64,000 nucleotides of DNA. Source: JADGRB01 sp036267635. Lineage in GTDB: Bacteria; Myxococcota_A; Polyangia; Fen-1088. The translations under genes and the position numbers were made by a program. Position 1 is the stretch's first letter. Every line of letters starts with the position of its first letter. The stretch spans positions 73,874 to 137,873 of the forward strand of contig DATAVR010000099.1 of assembly GCA_036267635.1 (NCBI GenBank), in the 5' to 3' direction. The notes below the pieces were generated by a model, which was not told the DNA's origin, searched no databases, and saw only the letters and a program-made list of their open reading frames with translations. This document shows, one piece after another, positions 33,764-42,665 of the stretch.

Positions 33764-34444
33764 CTACGGCGCGACGCCGGGGCGGCTGTCGATGCCGGTG
33801 TGCGTCCGACTGACGCCGGGCGGTTGACCGGGCAGCTGCAGCGCGGGCGGCGGCGGCGCGGCGGGCAGCGTGGCGACCAGCGCCATCGCATCGGCCTGCT
33901 GCTGCAGCAGCGTGGGGGCGATCTCCCGCAGCATCGCCGCCATCCCCGGGGCCCGCGCCAGCGCCTGCGCCTTCTGCGTCTGGTCGAGCGCCGCCTGGTT
34001 GACGTTCACCATCTTGCTGGCGAAGTCGGTGTCGAAGCGCTCGGGCGTCGAGCTCACCAGGTCGACCCGGGTCAGCGGGCCATTGGCCATCGCGCCGGCG
34101 CCCAGGCGGATCTCGTCGACGTTCATTCCTTGCTCGCGCGCGTAGTTCATTATCTTCGCGTCGGCGGCGGCGCGAGCCCTCAACACCGAGGTGCCGAAGT
34201 CCCGGACCTCGGCGGTCGTCCCCCGCAGCTCGGCGATCGCGGCGTCCGCGATCGCCGACTGATTTTCCCGGTGCAGCTCCGTCAAGACCGTCTGCTCGCC
34301 GCTCCCGCGCTCGTCGAAGCGAGACTCAGGGGCCGGCGCGGCGGTCTCTGCCGCCACCCCAGCCGAAACGAGCAGACAAACCGCCGCCCCCGCGGCCCAC
34401 CAACTGCCGAGCTTGGCTCTTCCCATCGCCCACCTCCCCCTCAT
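33764..34444 (-). CDS. DUF4142 family protein, exported
   Basis: The 226-residue product has a signal peptide (about residues 1-32 ending GVAAE; a second ATG at 34426 gives a shorter leader). The mature helical part includes TELHRENQSAIADAAIAELRG, VRDFGTSVLRARAAADAKIMNYAREQGM and FASKMVNVNQAALDQTQKA. This order fits DUF4142, a ferritin-like four-helix domain of unknown role found in many exported bacterial proteins. Typical DUF4142 proteins carry more conserved His and Asp in the third helix; here it reads NVNQAALD, somewhat diverged. The last 40 residues are Pro-rich. It is convergent with the propeller gene. Confidence 0.75.
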   Translation of the reverse strand: MRGRWAMGRAKLGSWWAAGAAVCLLVSAGVAAETAAPAPESRFDERGSGEQTVLTELHRENQSAIADAAIAELRGTTAEVRDFGTSVLRARAAADAKIMNYAREQGMNVDEIRLGAGAMANGPLTRVDLVSSTPERFDTDFASKMVNVNQAALDQTQKAQALARAPGMAAMLREIAPTLLQQQADAMALVATLPAAPPPPALQLPGQPPGVSRTHTGIDSRPGVAP

Positions 34445-34528
34445 CCTTGAAAGCTGATCCTCCCTGAATGCTTATCCTCGTGCCCCCGGCGTCAAGCCCG
34501 AGCGTCGATCGCGACGTATACTCGAGCT

Positions 34529-34747
34529 ATGAGCAAGTTTCGCGGGACGGTTCGCAGGAACGATCTCGAAGGCGGGCATTGGCAGCTGGTGGCCGACGAC
34601 GGCACCACCTACGTGCTCGACGGCGCGACAGGCGGGATCGAGCAGGACGGCGCCAAGGTCGAAGTCGACGGCGCCGTCGATCGCGAGGCGATGGGCTTCG
34701 CGATGACCGGTCCGACGCTGCGCGTGAAGAGCGGAAAAAAGATCTGA
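34529..34747 (+). CDS. DUF5818-like small protein
   Basis: A 72-residue protein: FRGTVRRNDLEGGHWQLVADDG, YVLDGATGGI, VEVDGAVDREAMGFAMTGPTLRV. It matches the small OB-fold-like DUF5818 type in which GxWxLxxxDGxxYxL and GxVxxxxxGxxMxGPxLxV recur. There is no signal peptide and the length is complete. It sits 26 bases upstream of the DUF2252 gene, and the two may be one transcript. The function is unknown. Confidence 0.7.
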   Translation: MSKFRGTVRRNDLEGGHWQLVADDGTTYVLDGATGGIEQDGAKVEVDGAVDREAMGFAMTGPTLRVKSGKKI

Positions 34748-34772
34748 CCGTCCTGGTCTAAAGTACCGGCGG

Positions 34773-35858
34773 ATGGAGGACATTCGCCGGGCCACCCGCC
34801 GCTACGAGCAGTGGTTGGGCGGGCTGATTCCGCTGGTGCGCGCCGATCTGCGCGCCAAGCACGCACGCATGAGCCTGGGCCCGTTCTTCTTCATGCGGGC
34901 CACGTTCTACCGCTGGTGCCAGCTCTGGCAGGCCAAGACCAAGGAGAGGGGAGAGGCGGCGCGCGGGGTTTTGGTCGGCGCGGTGGGCGATCTGCACCTC
35001 GAGAACTTCGGCACCTGGCGGGACACCGACGGGCGGCTCATCTGGGGAATCAACGACTTCGACGAGACGACGCCGCTCCCCTGGACCCAGGATCTGGTGC
35101 GGCTGGCGGCCAGCGCGCACCTGGCGATCTTCACCGATCACATCGCGGTGCGCCGGCGCACCGCCTGCGAGGCGATCCTCGAGGGCTACCGCGACGGCGT
35201 CGAGGTGGGCGGGCGGCCGTTCGTGCTCGAGGAGACGCACGGGTGGCTGCGCGACGTCGCCACCAGCGAGCTGCGCGACCCGACGACGTTCTGGGAGAAG
35301 ATGAACGGGCTGCGAACCGCGCCCGACGTCGATCGCGGGGCCGCCGCCGCCATCACGGCCGCCATGCCGGCGGGCGATCTGCCGATTCGCTTCGTCCGGC
35401 GGGTGGCCGGCATGGGGAGCCTCGGGCGGCCGCGCTTCGTCGGCATCGCCGACTGGCGCGGCGGGCGCGTCGCGCGCGAGGCGAAGGCGACCGCGCCGTC
35501 GGCCTGGGTCTGGGCGTGCGGCGCCACCGCCGACGGAACCGACCGCTACACCCAGATCATCGCCCGCGCCGTCCGCGTCCCCGATCCGACCGTCCGGATC
35601 GTGAACGGCTGGTTGGTGCGGCGCCTGGCGCCCCACTGCGCGCGCATCGAGCTGGTCGATCTTCCGTCGAGCCGCGACGAGGAACGGCTGCTCTACGCGA
35701 TGGGATTCGAAACGGCGAACGTGCACCTGGGGACGCCGCGCATCCGCGCGATCTTGCGCAAGCAGATCGCCGCCCGCCGCGGCCACTGGCTGCACGAAAC
35801 GGCCAAGGAGATGGCCGAGGCGGTCGCGCGCGACTGGCGGGAGTGGCGGGCGGCCTAG
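34773..35858 (+). CDS. DUF2252 family protein
   Basis: The 361-residue product has the DUF2252 landmarks: FFFMRATFYRW (about 29-39), VGDLHLENFGTWRD (69-82) and WGINDFDETTPLPWTQDLVRL (90-110). DUF2252 proteins resemble aminoglycoside phosphotransferase or kinase folds, in which DLHLENF and NDFDE would place catalytic and metal-binding Asp, but no activity is established for this branch. It is somewhat shorter than the usual 400-450 residues. No signal peptide is seen. Confidence 0.85.
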   Translation: MEDIRRATRRYEQWLGGLIPLVRADLRAKHARMSLGPFFFMRATFYRWCQLWQAKTKERGEAARGVLVGAVGDLHLENFGTWRDTDGRLIWGINDFDETTPLPWTQDLVRLAASAHLAIFTDHIAVRRRTACEAILEGYRDGVEVGGRPFVLEETHGWLRDVATSELRDPTTFWEKMNGLRTAPDVDRGAAAAITAAMPAGDLPIRFVRRVAGMGSLGRPRFVGIADWRGGRVAREAKATAPSAWVWACGATADGTDRYTQIIARAVRVPDPTVRIVNGWLVRRLAPHCARIELVDLPSSRDEERLLYAMGFETANVHLGTPRIRAILRKQIAARRGHWLHETAKEMAEAVARDWREWRAA

Positions 35859-35882
35859 CGAGCGCCCCGACGGATCGCCCGG

Positions 35883-36335
35883 CTAACCGCCGAGAATTTC
35901 CATCCGCACCGTCACCACGCCCTCCTTGATCATCCCCAGCTTGCGCGCCGCCCCTTCGGAGAGATCGACGATCCGGCCGCCCGGGCAGCCGCAGCGGTCG
36001 TTGATCCGGACCGTCACCGAGTGCCCGTTGGCGCGGCTGACCCGCACGCGCGTGCCGAACGGCAGCGACGGAGAGGCGGCGGTCATGGCGTTCGGATCGA
36101 AGCGCTCGCCGGAGGCCGTCTTGCGCCCGGCGAAGCCGCGCCCGTAGTAGCTGGCGCGCCCCTCGGTCACGCGCCCGGCCGGTGGGCCGCCGCGCCGCGC
36201 GCCGGCCGCGGTCGCGCAGCCGAGCGCCACGCCGGTCGCGGCCACCGCGGCCAAGACCACGATCCGCAGGCGCGCCGCCCGCCGCGCCTCAACGAGGACG
36301 TTCGTGACCGCCTCCGCCGCCACCGGGCGGGCCAT
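35883..36335 (-). CDS. rlpA: Septal ring lytic transglycosylase RlpA-like lipoprotein
   Basis: The 150-residue product has a lipoprotein leader (LRIVVLAAVAATGVALGC, Cys40) and a complete RlpA/double-psi barrel domain: EGRASYYGRGFAGRKTASGE, FDPNAMTAASPSLPFGT, VRINDRCGCPGGRIVDLSEGAARKLG. RlpA cleaves denuded glycan strands of peptidoglycan at division sites. There is no SPOR domain, which is common outside Pseudomonas and E. coli. VRINDRCGCPGGR has two Cys where many relatives read VRINDRGPF. The start at 36335 overlaps the 3-prime end of the NtrC-like gene by about 47 bases; a GTG just before VLAAVAATG would avoid this but gives a poor leader. Confidence 0.88.
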   Translation of the reverse strand: MARPVAAEAVTNVLVEARRAARLRIVVLAAVAATGVALGCATAAGARRGGPPAGRVTEGRASYYGRGFAGRKTASGERFDPNAMTAASPSLPFGTRVRVSRANGHSVTVRINDRCGCPGGRIVDLSEGAARKLGMIKEGVVTVRMEILGG

Positions 36336-37794
36336 CGTCGAGCAACGTCTCGGCCTCCTCGGCCACCGCCGCCGGACCCTTGTCGCCGCGGCTCTCGATC
36401 GTGCCGATGCCGTACTTCTCGAGCTTGTAATAGAGCGCGCTGGTCTTGATGCCGAGCAGCCGCGCCGTCTCGGTCTTCACGCCGCCGCTCTTGTCGTAGG
36501 CGCGCTGGATGAGCTGCCGCTCCAGATCCTCGAGCAGCGCGGGGAGCGACATCTCGCCGCCGGGGAGCGCCAGCGCGTTCTCGGGCAGCCCGCCCCGCAC
36601 CGAGGCCGGCAGCGCGCCGACGTCGATCGCCGTCCCCTCGGCGAACACCAGCGCCTGCTCGATGACGTTCTCCAACTCGCGCACGTTGCCGGGCCAGGCG
36701 TAGAGGCCGAGCCGCGCCAGCGCCCCGTCGCTGATCCCGTTTCGCGGGTCGATGGCGGCGTTGGTGCGCGGTCCCAGCTTGGCGATGAAGTGGGACACCA
36801 GGCGCGGGATGTCGTCCTTGCGCTCGCGCAGCGGGGGCACCTCGCACGGCACGACGTGCAGGCGGTAGAAGAGATCCTCGCGAAAGCGCCCGGCTGCCAC
36901 CTCGCCGGCGATATTCCGGTGGGTCGCCGAGAGCACCCGCACGTCGACCTTGATCGTCTCCTCGCCGCCGACCCGCTCGAAATTGCGCTCCTGCAGCACG
37001 TGCAGGAGCTTCAACTGCAGCGCCGGCGTCACGTCGCCGATCTCGTCGAGGAACAGCGTCCCCTTGTCGGCCAGCTCGAACCGCCCGAGCTTGCGCTTGA
37101 TGGCGCCGGTGAAAGCCCCCTTCTCGTGCCCGAACAGCTCCGACTCCAGCAGCGTCTCGGTCAGCGCGCCGCAATTCACCTTGACGAATGGCCCTCCCGC
37201 CCGCTTCGACCGGGCGTGAATCGCGCGCGCCACCAGCTCCTTGCCGGTCCCCGACTCGCCGTGGATGTAGATCGAGGCGTCGGTGGGGGCGACCTTCTCG
37301 ATCAGCTGGAAGACCGCGCGCATCGGCGGCGTCTCCCCCACGATTTCGTCGAAGCGATACTGGCGCGCGGCGTCGTCGCGCAGCGCCGCGCTCTCCGCCT
37401 CGGCCCGCTCGCGGGCGCGCCGCTCGGCCCGCAGCTCGAGCGCCCGCGACACCTTGAGCCGGACGATCTCGGGCGCGAACGGCTTCTGGATGAAATCGTA
37501 GGCGCCGGTCCGCATCGCCTCGACGGCCGTCTCGACGGTGCCGAAGGCCGTCGCGATCATCACCGGGCAGTCGGGATCGCGTTCCGCCACGGTCTTCAGC
37601 ACCTCGAGACCCCCTTTTCCTTCCATCTTGAGATCGGTGATCACGAAGTCGATCCCGCCCCGCCCGGCCGAGACGTGCTTGAGCCCCTCGTTACCGGAGG
37701 CCGCCAGCACCGCCTCGTGCCCCATCCGGCGGACGGTGGCGCCCAACCCCTCGCGCATCGTCTCGTTGTCGTCGATGATGAGGATGCGCGCCAT
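36289..37794 (-). CDS. NtrC-like sigma-54-dependent response regulator
   Basis: The 501-residue product has a receiver domain with phosphoacceptor Asp54 (VITDLKM) and Lys104 (FIQKPF). An AAA+ domain follows, with Walker A GESGTGKE (179-186), the sigma-54 contact loop GAFTGA (226-231) and LFLDEIGD as Walker B. A Fis-type helix-turn-helix lies near the end (AYDKSGGVKTETARLLGIKTSALYYKLEKY). It activates sigma-54 promoters when phosphorylated. No sensor kinase gene is adjacent, so the partner is an orphan elsewhere. The C-terminal tail is Gly-rich. Only 26 bases separate its start from the divergent hisC gene. Confidence 0.95.
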   Translation of the reverse strand: MARILIIDDNETMREGLGATVRRMGHEAVLAASGNEGLKHVSAGRGGIDFVITDLKMEGKGGLEVLKTVAERDPDCPVMIATAFGTVETAVEAMRTGAYDFIQKPFAPEIVRLKVSRALELRAERRARERAEAESAALRDDAARQYRFDEIVGETPPMRAVFQLIEKVAPTDASIYIHGESGTGKELVARAIHARSKRAGGPFVKVNCGALTETLLESELFGHEKGAFTGAIKRKLGRFELADKGTLFLDEIGDVTPALQLKLLHVLQERNFERVGGEETIKVDVRVLSATHRNIAGEVAAGRFREDLFYRLHVVPCEVPPLRERKDDIPRLVSHFIAKLGPRTNAAIDPRNGISDGALARLGLYAWPGNVRELENVIEQALVFAEGTAIDVGALPASVRGGLPENALALPGGEMSLPALLEDLERQLIQRAYDKSGGVKTETARLLGIKTSALYYKLEKYGIGTIESRGDKGPAAVAEEAETLLDDGPPGGGGGGHERPR

Positions 37795-37820
37795 CTCGGC
37801 TAGCCTACCCCCGTCTCAAA

Positions 37821-38945
37821 ATGTCAGACAACCCCATCCCCAATTCGGGACCCTCGAAGGGTCCCGCTCCCCCCACGCGATCGCCCCTGGATCTGCTGCG
37901 CCCGGCCGTGCGGGCCATGCCCGGTTATACGCCCGGTGAGCAGATCGCCGATCTCACGAAGTTGAACACCAACGAGGGCGCGTTTCCCCCCTCGCCTCGC
38001 GTGCGGGCGGCGCTGAGCGCCATCGCCGACGAGTCGCTGCGCCTCTACCCGGATCCGACCAGCAGCGGCCTGCGCGCGGTGGCCGCCGCGCGGTTCGGCG
38101 TCGCGCCCGAAGAGGTGCTGGCCGGCAACGGCTCCGACGACTGCCTGACCGTTCTCTATCGCGGATTCCTCGACCCGGGCGAGCGGGTCGCTTGCCCCTG
38201 GCCCACCTATGGCCTCTACGCGACGCTGGCCGCGCTGCAAGGGGCGGAGCTGGTGCAGCTGCCGTTCGTGACGAACGGGCGCCGGTTCGTGCTGCCGCGG
38301 GATCTGGCGCGCCAGCGGGCGAAGATGATCATCCTCGCCAACCCCAACAATCCGTCGGCGACGCTGGTCCCGGTCGACGAGCTGCGCGCGCTCTGCGACG
38401 AGGCGGCGGGGGCGATCGTCGTCGTCGACGAGGCCTACGTCGACTTCGCGCTCGGCGCCGGGATCGACGCCAGCATGCTCCCCTACCTCCACCAGCACCC
38501 GAACCTGGTCGTGCTGCGAACACTCTCCAAGAGCTACAGCCTGGCCGGCGCGCGCCTGGGGCTGCTGTTCGCCGCCGCGCCGGTCGTAGAAGCGCTCACC
38601 AAGGTCAAGGACAGCTACAACGTCAACGCCATCACCCAAGCGATCGGCATCGCCGCCCTCGAGGACCGCGCCTACCTCGACGACCGCGTCCGCCGCACGC
38701 TCGAGCAGCGCGCCCGCCTCGAGGCAGCGCTCGCCGCCCTCGGCCTCACCTGGCCCGAGTCCGCCGCCAACTTCCTGCTCGTCGAAATCGGCGAGCGCGC
38801 CGAAGAGGTCTATCTGGCGCTCAAACAGACGGGTCTCTTGGTCCGCTGGTGGTCCGCCCCCGAGCTGCGCACGAAGATCCGCATCAGCGTCGGCAAGCCC
38901 GACGACAACGACCGCCTGAGCGCCGCGCTGAAGAGCTTGATGTAG
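37821..38945 (+). CDS. hisC: Histidinol-phosphate aminotransferase
   Basis: PLP-dependent class II aminotransferase of histidine synthesis that converts imidazole acetol phosphate to histidinol phosphate. The 374-residue product shows LTKLNTNEGAFPPSP (45-59), AGNGSDDCL (101-109), ILANPNNPSAT (171-181), VVDEAYVDF (201-209) and the PLP lysine in TLSKSYSLAGARLG (Lys237). No other his gene is adjacent. Some HisC paralogs accept Phe/Tyr or cobalamin precursors, so a different substrate is possible, but the whole-length match is good. It diverges from the NtrC-like gene. Confidence 0.9.
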   Translation: MSDNPIPNSGPSKGPAPPTRSPLDLLRPAVRAMPGYTPGEQIADLTKLNTNEGAFPPSPRVRAALSAIADESLRLYPDPTSSGLRAVAAARFGVAPEEVLAGNGSDDCLTVLYRGFLDPGERVACPWPTYGLYATLAALQGAELVQLPFVTNGRRFVLPRDLARQRAKMIILANPNNPSATLVPVDELRALCDEAAGAIVVVDEAYVDFALGAGIDASMLPYLHQHPNLVVLRTLSKSYSLAGARLGLLFAAAPVVEALTKVKDSYNVNAITQAIGIAALEDRAYLDDRVRRTLEQRARLEAALAALGLTWPESAANFLLVEIGERAEEVYLALKQTGLLVRWWSAPELRTKIRISVGKPDDNDRLSAALKSLM

Positions 38946-38978
38946 CGAGCTCGACCACCCGCCGACCGCGAACGACGG

Positions 38979-39809
38979 TCATGGCCGACCGACGGGGCTG
39001 TCCCGGACCACGCGGCCGGTCACGCTGGAGGTCCCGCCACTCGTGCACTGCACCTGCATGCTGGTGCAGCGTGTCTCGCCGTGGCCGATGGGGTGACAGC
39101 TCGGACGGGGGCCTACCCGCACGCAACCCTCCATGCGCGTTGCGCCTTCGTTTCCAGCGGCGTCGAGCGGCGTGATGAAGAGGGCGAGGGGCCGGTCGGT
39201 GGGGATCGCGAAGTCGTCGCAGCCGACGGTGCCGGTCACGATGGTGCCGTGGCGTCGGCGCCAAGGCTCCCCGTCGGGGACGATCCAGACCTGCCCGTCG
39301 AGCTCGACGCGGTAGGCCGGAGCCTGGGGATCGATCGACAGCAGAAACCCGTTCGAGGACGGACAACCCTCCCCGTAGAGGTACTGTGCCTCGGTGATTT
39401 CCGTTTGGACGAGCGCGGTCTCGCGGGCGCGCGCGCCGAGTCGGTACTTCGCCTCGCCGCTCTCGGTTCCCACCTGCCCGCGCACACTGACGGCGATGGC
39501 GCTGGCTTTGACGTCGAGCCGCACGACGCTGGCTGTCCCTTCGCTGTGCAAGTCGGCCCGCGTGAACGCCACCGGTCGGCCGTCCCCGTCGGTCACCGTC
39601 AGCTCGTCGAGCTTGGCCGCGGTGCCGCCGGCCTGCTGTCGCACGAAAACGTAGATCGTCGGGTTCGCCGGCAAACGAGTCCCGGAGGGCGGCGCCCAGA
39701 CGATCAGCGGCGGGACGCCGCAGCCGGCGTGCACAATCCTTGCCCCGGTCACGAGCAGCGCAGACGCCGCGACGCCGACCGTCGTCCACCGCCCGCGCCG
39801 TCTGCTCAC
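38979..39809 (-). CDS. Hypothetical secreted protein
   Basis: The 276-residue product has a signal peptide (TTVGVAASALLVTGARIVHA) and an otherwise soluble, beta-rich sequence. Visible landmarks are APPSGTRLPANPTIYVFV near the N-terminus, a domain of the Ig-like type, then paired Cys (EGCPSSNGF, VGCDDFAIPTD, EGCVRVGPRPSCHPIGHG, RCTSMQVQCTSG) that may form disulfides. I know no named family. Similar one-off secreted proteins with P..GT.LP.NP.I.VF openings are frequent in myxobacteria. It is convergent with hisC. Confidence 0.65.
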   Translation of the reverse strand: MSRRRGRWTTVGVAASALLVTGARIVHAGCGVPPLIVWAPPSGTRLPANPTIYVFVRQQAGGTAAKLDELTVTDGDGRPVAFTRADLHSEGTASVVRLDVKASAIAVSVRGQVGTESGEAKYRLGARARETALVQTEITEAQYLYGEGCPSSNGFLLSIDPQAPAYRVELDGQVWIVPDGEPWRRRHGTIVTGTVGCDDFAIPTDRPLALFITPLDAAGNEGATRMEGCVRVGPRPSCHPIGHGETRCTSMQVQCTSGGTSSVTGRVVRDSPVGRP

Positions 39810-39868
39810 GCCAACTCGGACAACGGAACCGATCAGTGGTTCCCTCCGATCGCGTAGAGTCTCGGCCC

Positions 39869-40285
39869 ATGCGGCCCGAAAGGATCTTCGCTCCCATGAG
39901 CGTGCTGGCGCTCTGGACCGGGTGCATGGTCTTCCTGGTCGGGTTCAATCGCGTTCGCGCCGCGCGCGCCGGGCGCATCCCGCGCGGGGCGTTCCGCCTC
40001 GGCGAGAGCGCCGAGGTCCCGGCCGACGTGGCGCTCTGGAACCGCAACCTGATGAACCTGCTCGAGATGCCGATGCTGTTCTACGTGGTGAGCATCGCCT
40101 TTTACGTCACCCACCAGGTGACCCCGCGGGTGGTGACGTTGGCCTGGATCTACCTGGCGCTCCGGCTGGCGCACTCGCTGGTGCACGTGACGTCGAACCG
40201 AATCGGCCTCCGCCTGCTGTTCTACGCGGCCAGCAACTTCGTCCTGCTCTCCCTTTGGTCCCGGTTCATCTCCCGCGTGCTGTAG
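39869..40285 (+). CDS. MAPEG family membrane protein
   Basis: The 138-residue product has four predicted transmembrane helices: SVLALWTGCMVFLVGFNRV, NLLEMPMLFYVVSIAFYV, RVVTLAWIYLALRLAHSLVHV and LRLLFYAASNFVLLSLW. The central WNRNLMNLLEMPMLFYV with a following RxxHSxxH is the MAPEG pattern (membrane-associated proteins in eicosanoid and glutathione metabolism). Bacterial members are mostly uncharacterised. An ATG at 39896 is an alternative start. Its last 20 bases overlap the convergent GT87 gene. Confidence 0.83.
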   Translation: MRPERIFAPMSVLALWTGCMVFLVGFNRVRAARAGRIPRGAFRLGESAEVPADVALWNRNLMNLLEMPMLFYVVSIAFYVTHQVTPRVVTLAWIYLALRLAHSLVHVTSNRIGLRLLFYAASNFVLLSLWSRFISRVL

Positions 40286-41561
40286 ACGCGAGCACGGGCT
40301 GCGTCGCGCGCCGCCGAACGACCGCGCTCGCGGCACCGGTAAAGATGGCCAATACGCCGAGCGCATGCAGGCCGAGCACCCAGCTGCTCGACGGAGAAAA
40401 CGGGTGGTCGCCGGCGACCAGCAGGAAGGTCTCACGCGGGATCGTCAGCAGGACGATGCCGACAGCGGCCGCGTTGCGCGCCGCGGCCACCTCCTCACGC
40501 GCGACCAGCACGGCGGGCAACAGGGCGAAGACAGCATTGTGCGTGCAAGCGATTGGGTTGAGCAGAGGAATGAGCGACGCCCAGAGCGCGAAGGTCGGCC
40601 CGTCGGGTGGGACGGGGCCGGTCGCCACCCGCAGCCTCGGCCAGGTCAGCCAGGCCGCCAGAGCGACCAGCAGCGCGCCCACCAGCGCGTTCAGCGCATG
40701 CGCCAGCGCCGGGTTGTGGAAGGGCGCCAGCACGGACGCGCCGCCCACGAAGAGTCGAGCGAAGACTCCGTTGAGCGAGACGGTGTTGTCCGGGTACGCC
40801 TCCCACTCGCGAACCGTGGCGCCCGAAGTGGCGAAGAAATAGCGCCACGCGCCGACTCCGCCCAGCGGCCAGACAGCGAGGACGATCAGGGCGAACACCA
40901 GGCAGACCCTGATCGCCGTCCGCCGCGATCGGAGCGCGAGGTAACCGATGACGATGGCCGGGGTGGTCTTGAAGGCGATCGCCGTCCCGAGCCAGAACGC
41001 CGCCCGCCGCCCCGAGCCCCGCTCGAGGCTCCACCAGACGGCCGCCACCAGCGCCGAAAGAAAGATCGACCATTGACCGTAAGCCAGATTGAACAGCGTG
41101 GGCGGCCAGAGCAGCAGCACCAGCGCGAGCGGGGCTGCCTCCCGCCAACGGGGGAGCCGCTCGGCGTGCCGCCAGATCGCGAGCAGCAGCCGCGCCAGGA
41201 TCGCCAGCGCGCCGAGCGACAGCCCGAACCAGACGAAGATCGCCAGCCGCAACCCGAGCGGCACCAGCGGCAGCACCGGGAGCGCGGCCGTGGGCGGATG
41301 TGGATAGGGGCTGCCCGAGCGGTCGGTGCTGTAGCTGCTGGCGGGGCGGCCCATCAACCGATCGGCCGTCGCGTTGTCGAGAGCGGCGATCGGCTTGCCT
41401 TGCGCTTGCCACCGCACGGCCACGAAGTCGTTCCGGAAGTCACAACTGTCGGGAATGACCTCGAACGCCCGCAGGTAGATCCCGCGCGAGGTCGCCGCCG
41501 CGGCCACCAGCCAGACCCCGAACACCAACCAGTTCCCGCGCGTCGGCCGCCCCCGGGTCAT
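40266..41561 (-). CDS. Membrane glycosyltransferase, GT87/DUF2029 type
   Basis: The 431-residue product has about ten transmembrane helices. A hydrophilic loop after TM1 carries DFRNDFVAVRWQAQGKP, the DF.. and acidic sites expected of polyprenyl-phosphate-sugar dependent mannosyl- or arabinosyltransferases of family GT87. Other landmarks are PYPHPPTAALPVLPL and FKTTPAIVIGYL. It probably transfers a lipid-linked sugar in the periplasm. The ATG at 41561 is preferred; codons upstream (to 41672) are Arg-rich and overlap the divergent zinc-site protein. Confidence 0.8.
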   Translation of the reverse strand: MTRGRPTRGNWLVFGVWLVAAAATSRGIYLRAFEVIPDSCDFRNDFVAVRWQAQGKPIAALDNATADRLMGRPASSYSTDRSGSPYPHPPTAALPVLPLVPLGLRLAIFVWFGLSLGALAILARLLLAIWRHAERLPRWREAAPLALVLLLWPPTLFNLAYGQWSIFLSALVAAVWWSLERGSGRRAAFWLGTAIAFKTTPAIVIGYLALRSRRTAIRVCLVFALIVLAVWPLGGVGAWRYFFATSGATVREWEAYPDNTVSLNGVFARLFVGGASVLAPFHNPALAHALNALVGALLVALAAWLTWPRLRVATGPVPPDGPTFALWASLIPLLNPIACTHNAVFALLPAVLVAREEVAAARNAAAVGIVLLTIPRETFLLVAGDHPFSPSSSWVLGLHALGVLAIFTGAASAVVRRRATQPVLASTARGR

Positions 41562-41613
41562 CGAAACGCTTGAGTTGGCCACGCGGGTTCGACGTATCTT
41601 ACGCCGCTCCATC

Positions 41614-41934
41614 ATGCCCCGCCCTCCCCGACCGCGCCGGCAACAGCGCGAACAGCAGCGGGCCCTCCGCAAGACCGTCCGTCAGATCGAGCGCCTCGCC
41701 GGCGAGCTGCCCGGCGGCTCGGCCGAGCGCCCGCTCGACGTCACCTCGGCCTCGGTGGTCGAGACGCGGGCGCGCGCGACCGAGTGTATTCAGTGCGACG
41801 CGGTCGAGATGGAGATTCGGGGCGACCGGGCGACCTCGACGGCGCGCGGCGTGCTGCGGGAGGTGGCGATGGTCTGCCGGCGATGTCACGCCGGACGAAC
41901 GGTTTGGGTTCGCGTCGCAGCCGGGTCGAACTGA
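41614..41934 (+). CDS. Hypothetical protein with two CxxC motifs
   Basis: The 106-residue product starts PRPPRPRRQQREQQRALRKTVRQIERLAG, a very basic region likely to contact nucleic acid. ATECIQCDAVEME and VCRRCHAGRTVWV place two CxxC pairs about 40 residues apart, a probable zinc ribbon. I know no named family. It diverges from the GT87 gene with a 52-base gap. A TTG at 41575 would add 13 residues. Confidence 0.6.
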   Translation: MPRPPRPRRQQREQQRALRKTVRQIERLAGELPGGSAERPLDVTSASVVETRARATECIQCDAVEMEIRGDRATSTARGVLREVAMVCRRCHAGRTVWVRVAAGSN

Positions 41935-41992
41935 CGGCCGCGAACGCAGGCGTGCCCCGCGCCGGCGCGAGGCAGGCCCCGCGCCGTCCCCT

Positions 41993-42637
41993 TCACGGCC
42001 GAACGAGCTTCAGGTGCACCACCCCGGCCCCCTGCACCGTCTTCACCAACGCGAGCCCGTGAAGGTCGTCGAGACCACCGTCGAACAGCCGCTCGCCGCG
42101 TCCGAGCAGAACCGGCACGAGGTGGAGCCACATCTCGTCGACCAGACCAGCCGTCAAAAACTGCCTCGCCGCGCTGGCGCCCCCGGCCAATGAAATATCG
42201 CGGTCTCCCGCCGCCCGACGCGCTTCGGTCAGCGCCGCCTCGATCCCGTCGGTCACGAAGTAGAACGTCGTCCCCCCTTTCGCCGCCAGCGGCGCTCGCT
42301 GATGGTGGGTGAGGACGAAGACGGGGTAGTGAAAGGGCGGGGCGTCGCCCCACCAGCCGTTCCAGGGCTGCTCCGGGTCCCAGGCGCCGGGGTGCCCACC
42401 GAACATGTTGCGTCCCATGATGCCGGCGCCGACATTGCTCGAGATCTCTTCGATGACGGGCGTGCTCGCCGTTGCCTCGCCCCCCTCGAGGCCATGCGCC
42501 GCGCGCCAGGCAGCGAGCGGGAAGATCCATTCGTGGAGGCGCATCCCGCCGACTCCCAGCGGGTTCGCCACGCTCTGGTCGGGTCCCGCCCCGAATCCGT
42601 CCAACGAGATCGAGATCTGGAACCGCAGTCTGGGCAT
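41993..42637 (-). CDS. Dihydrofolate reductase/RibD C-terminal domain protein
   Basis: The 214-residue product starts PRLRFQISISLDGFGAGPDQS, a common form of the opening strand of the RibD_C/DHFR-like domain. GAGIMGRNMFGG and DISLAGGASAARQFLTAGLVDEMWLHLVPVLLGRGERLFDG are the NADPH-binding and C-terminal landmarks. In isolated proteins of this type the substrate is unknown; they are neither proven DHFR nor riboflavin enzymes. It follows the MFS gene on the same strand. Confidence 0.87.
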   Translation of the reverse strand: MPRLRFQISISLDGFGAGPDQSVANPLGVGGMRLHEWIFPLAAWRAAHGLEGGEATASTPVIEEISSNVGAGIMGRNMFGGHPGAWDPEQPWNGWWGDAPPFHYPVFVLTHHQRAPLAAKGGTTFYFVTDGIEAALTEARRAAGDRDISLAGGASAARQFLTAGLVDEMWLHLVPVLLGRGERLFDGGLDDLHGLALVKTVQGAGVVHLKLVRP

Positions 42638-42665
42638 GCGTCTCTTTTACTGCGCCGAGCGCCCG

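Noticed and set aside
36304..37803. Plus-strand frame of 499 codons
   Set aside because: It is the complement of the NtrC-like regulator, which has all expected motifs.
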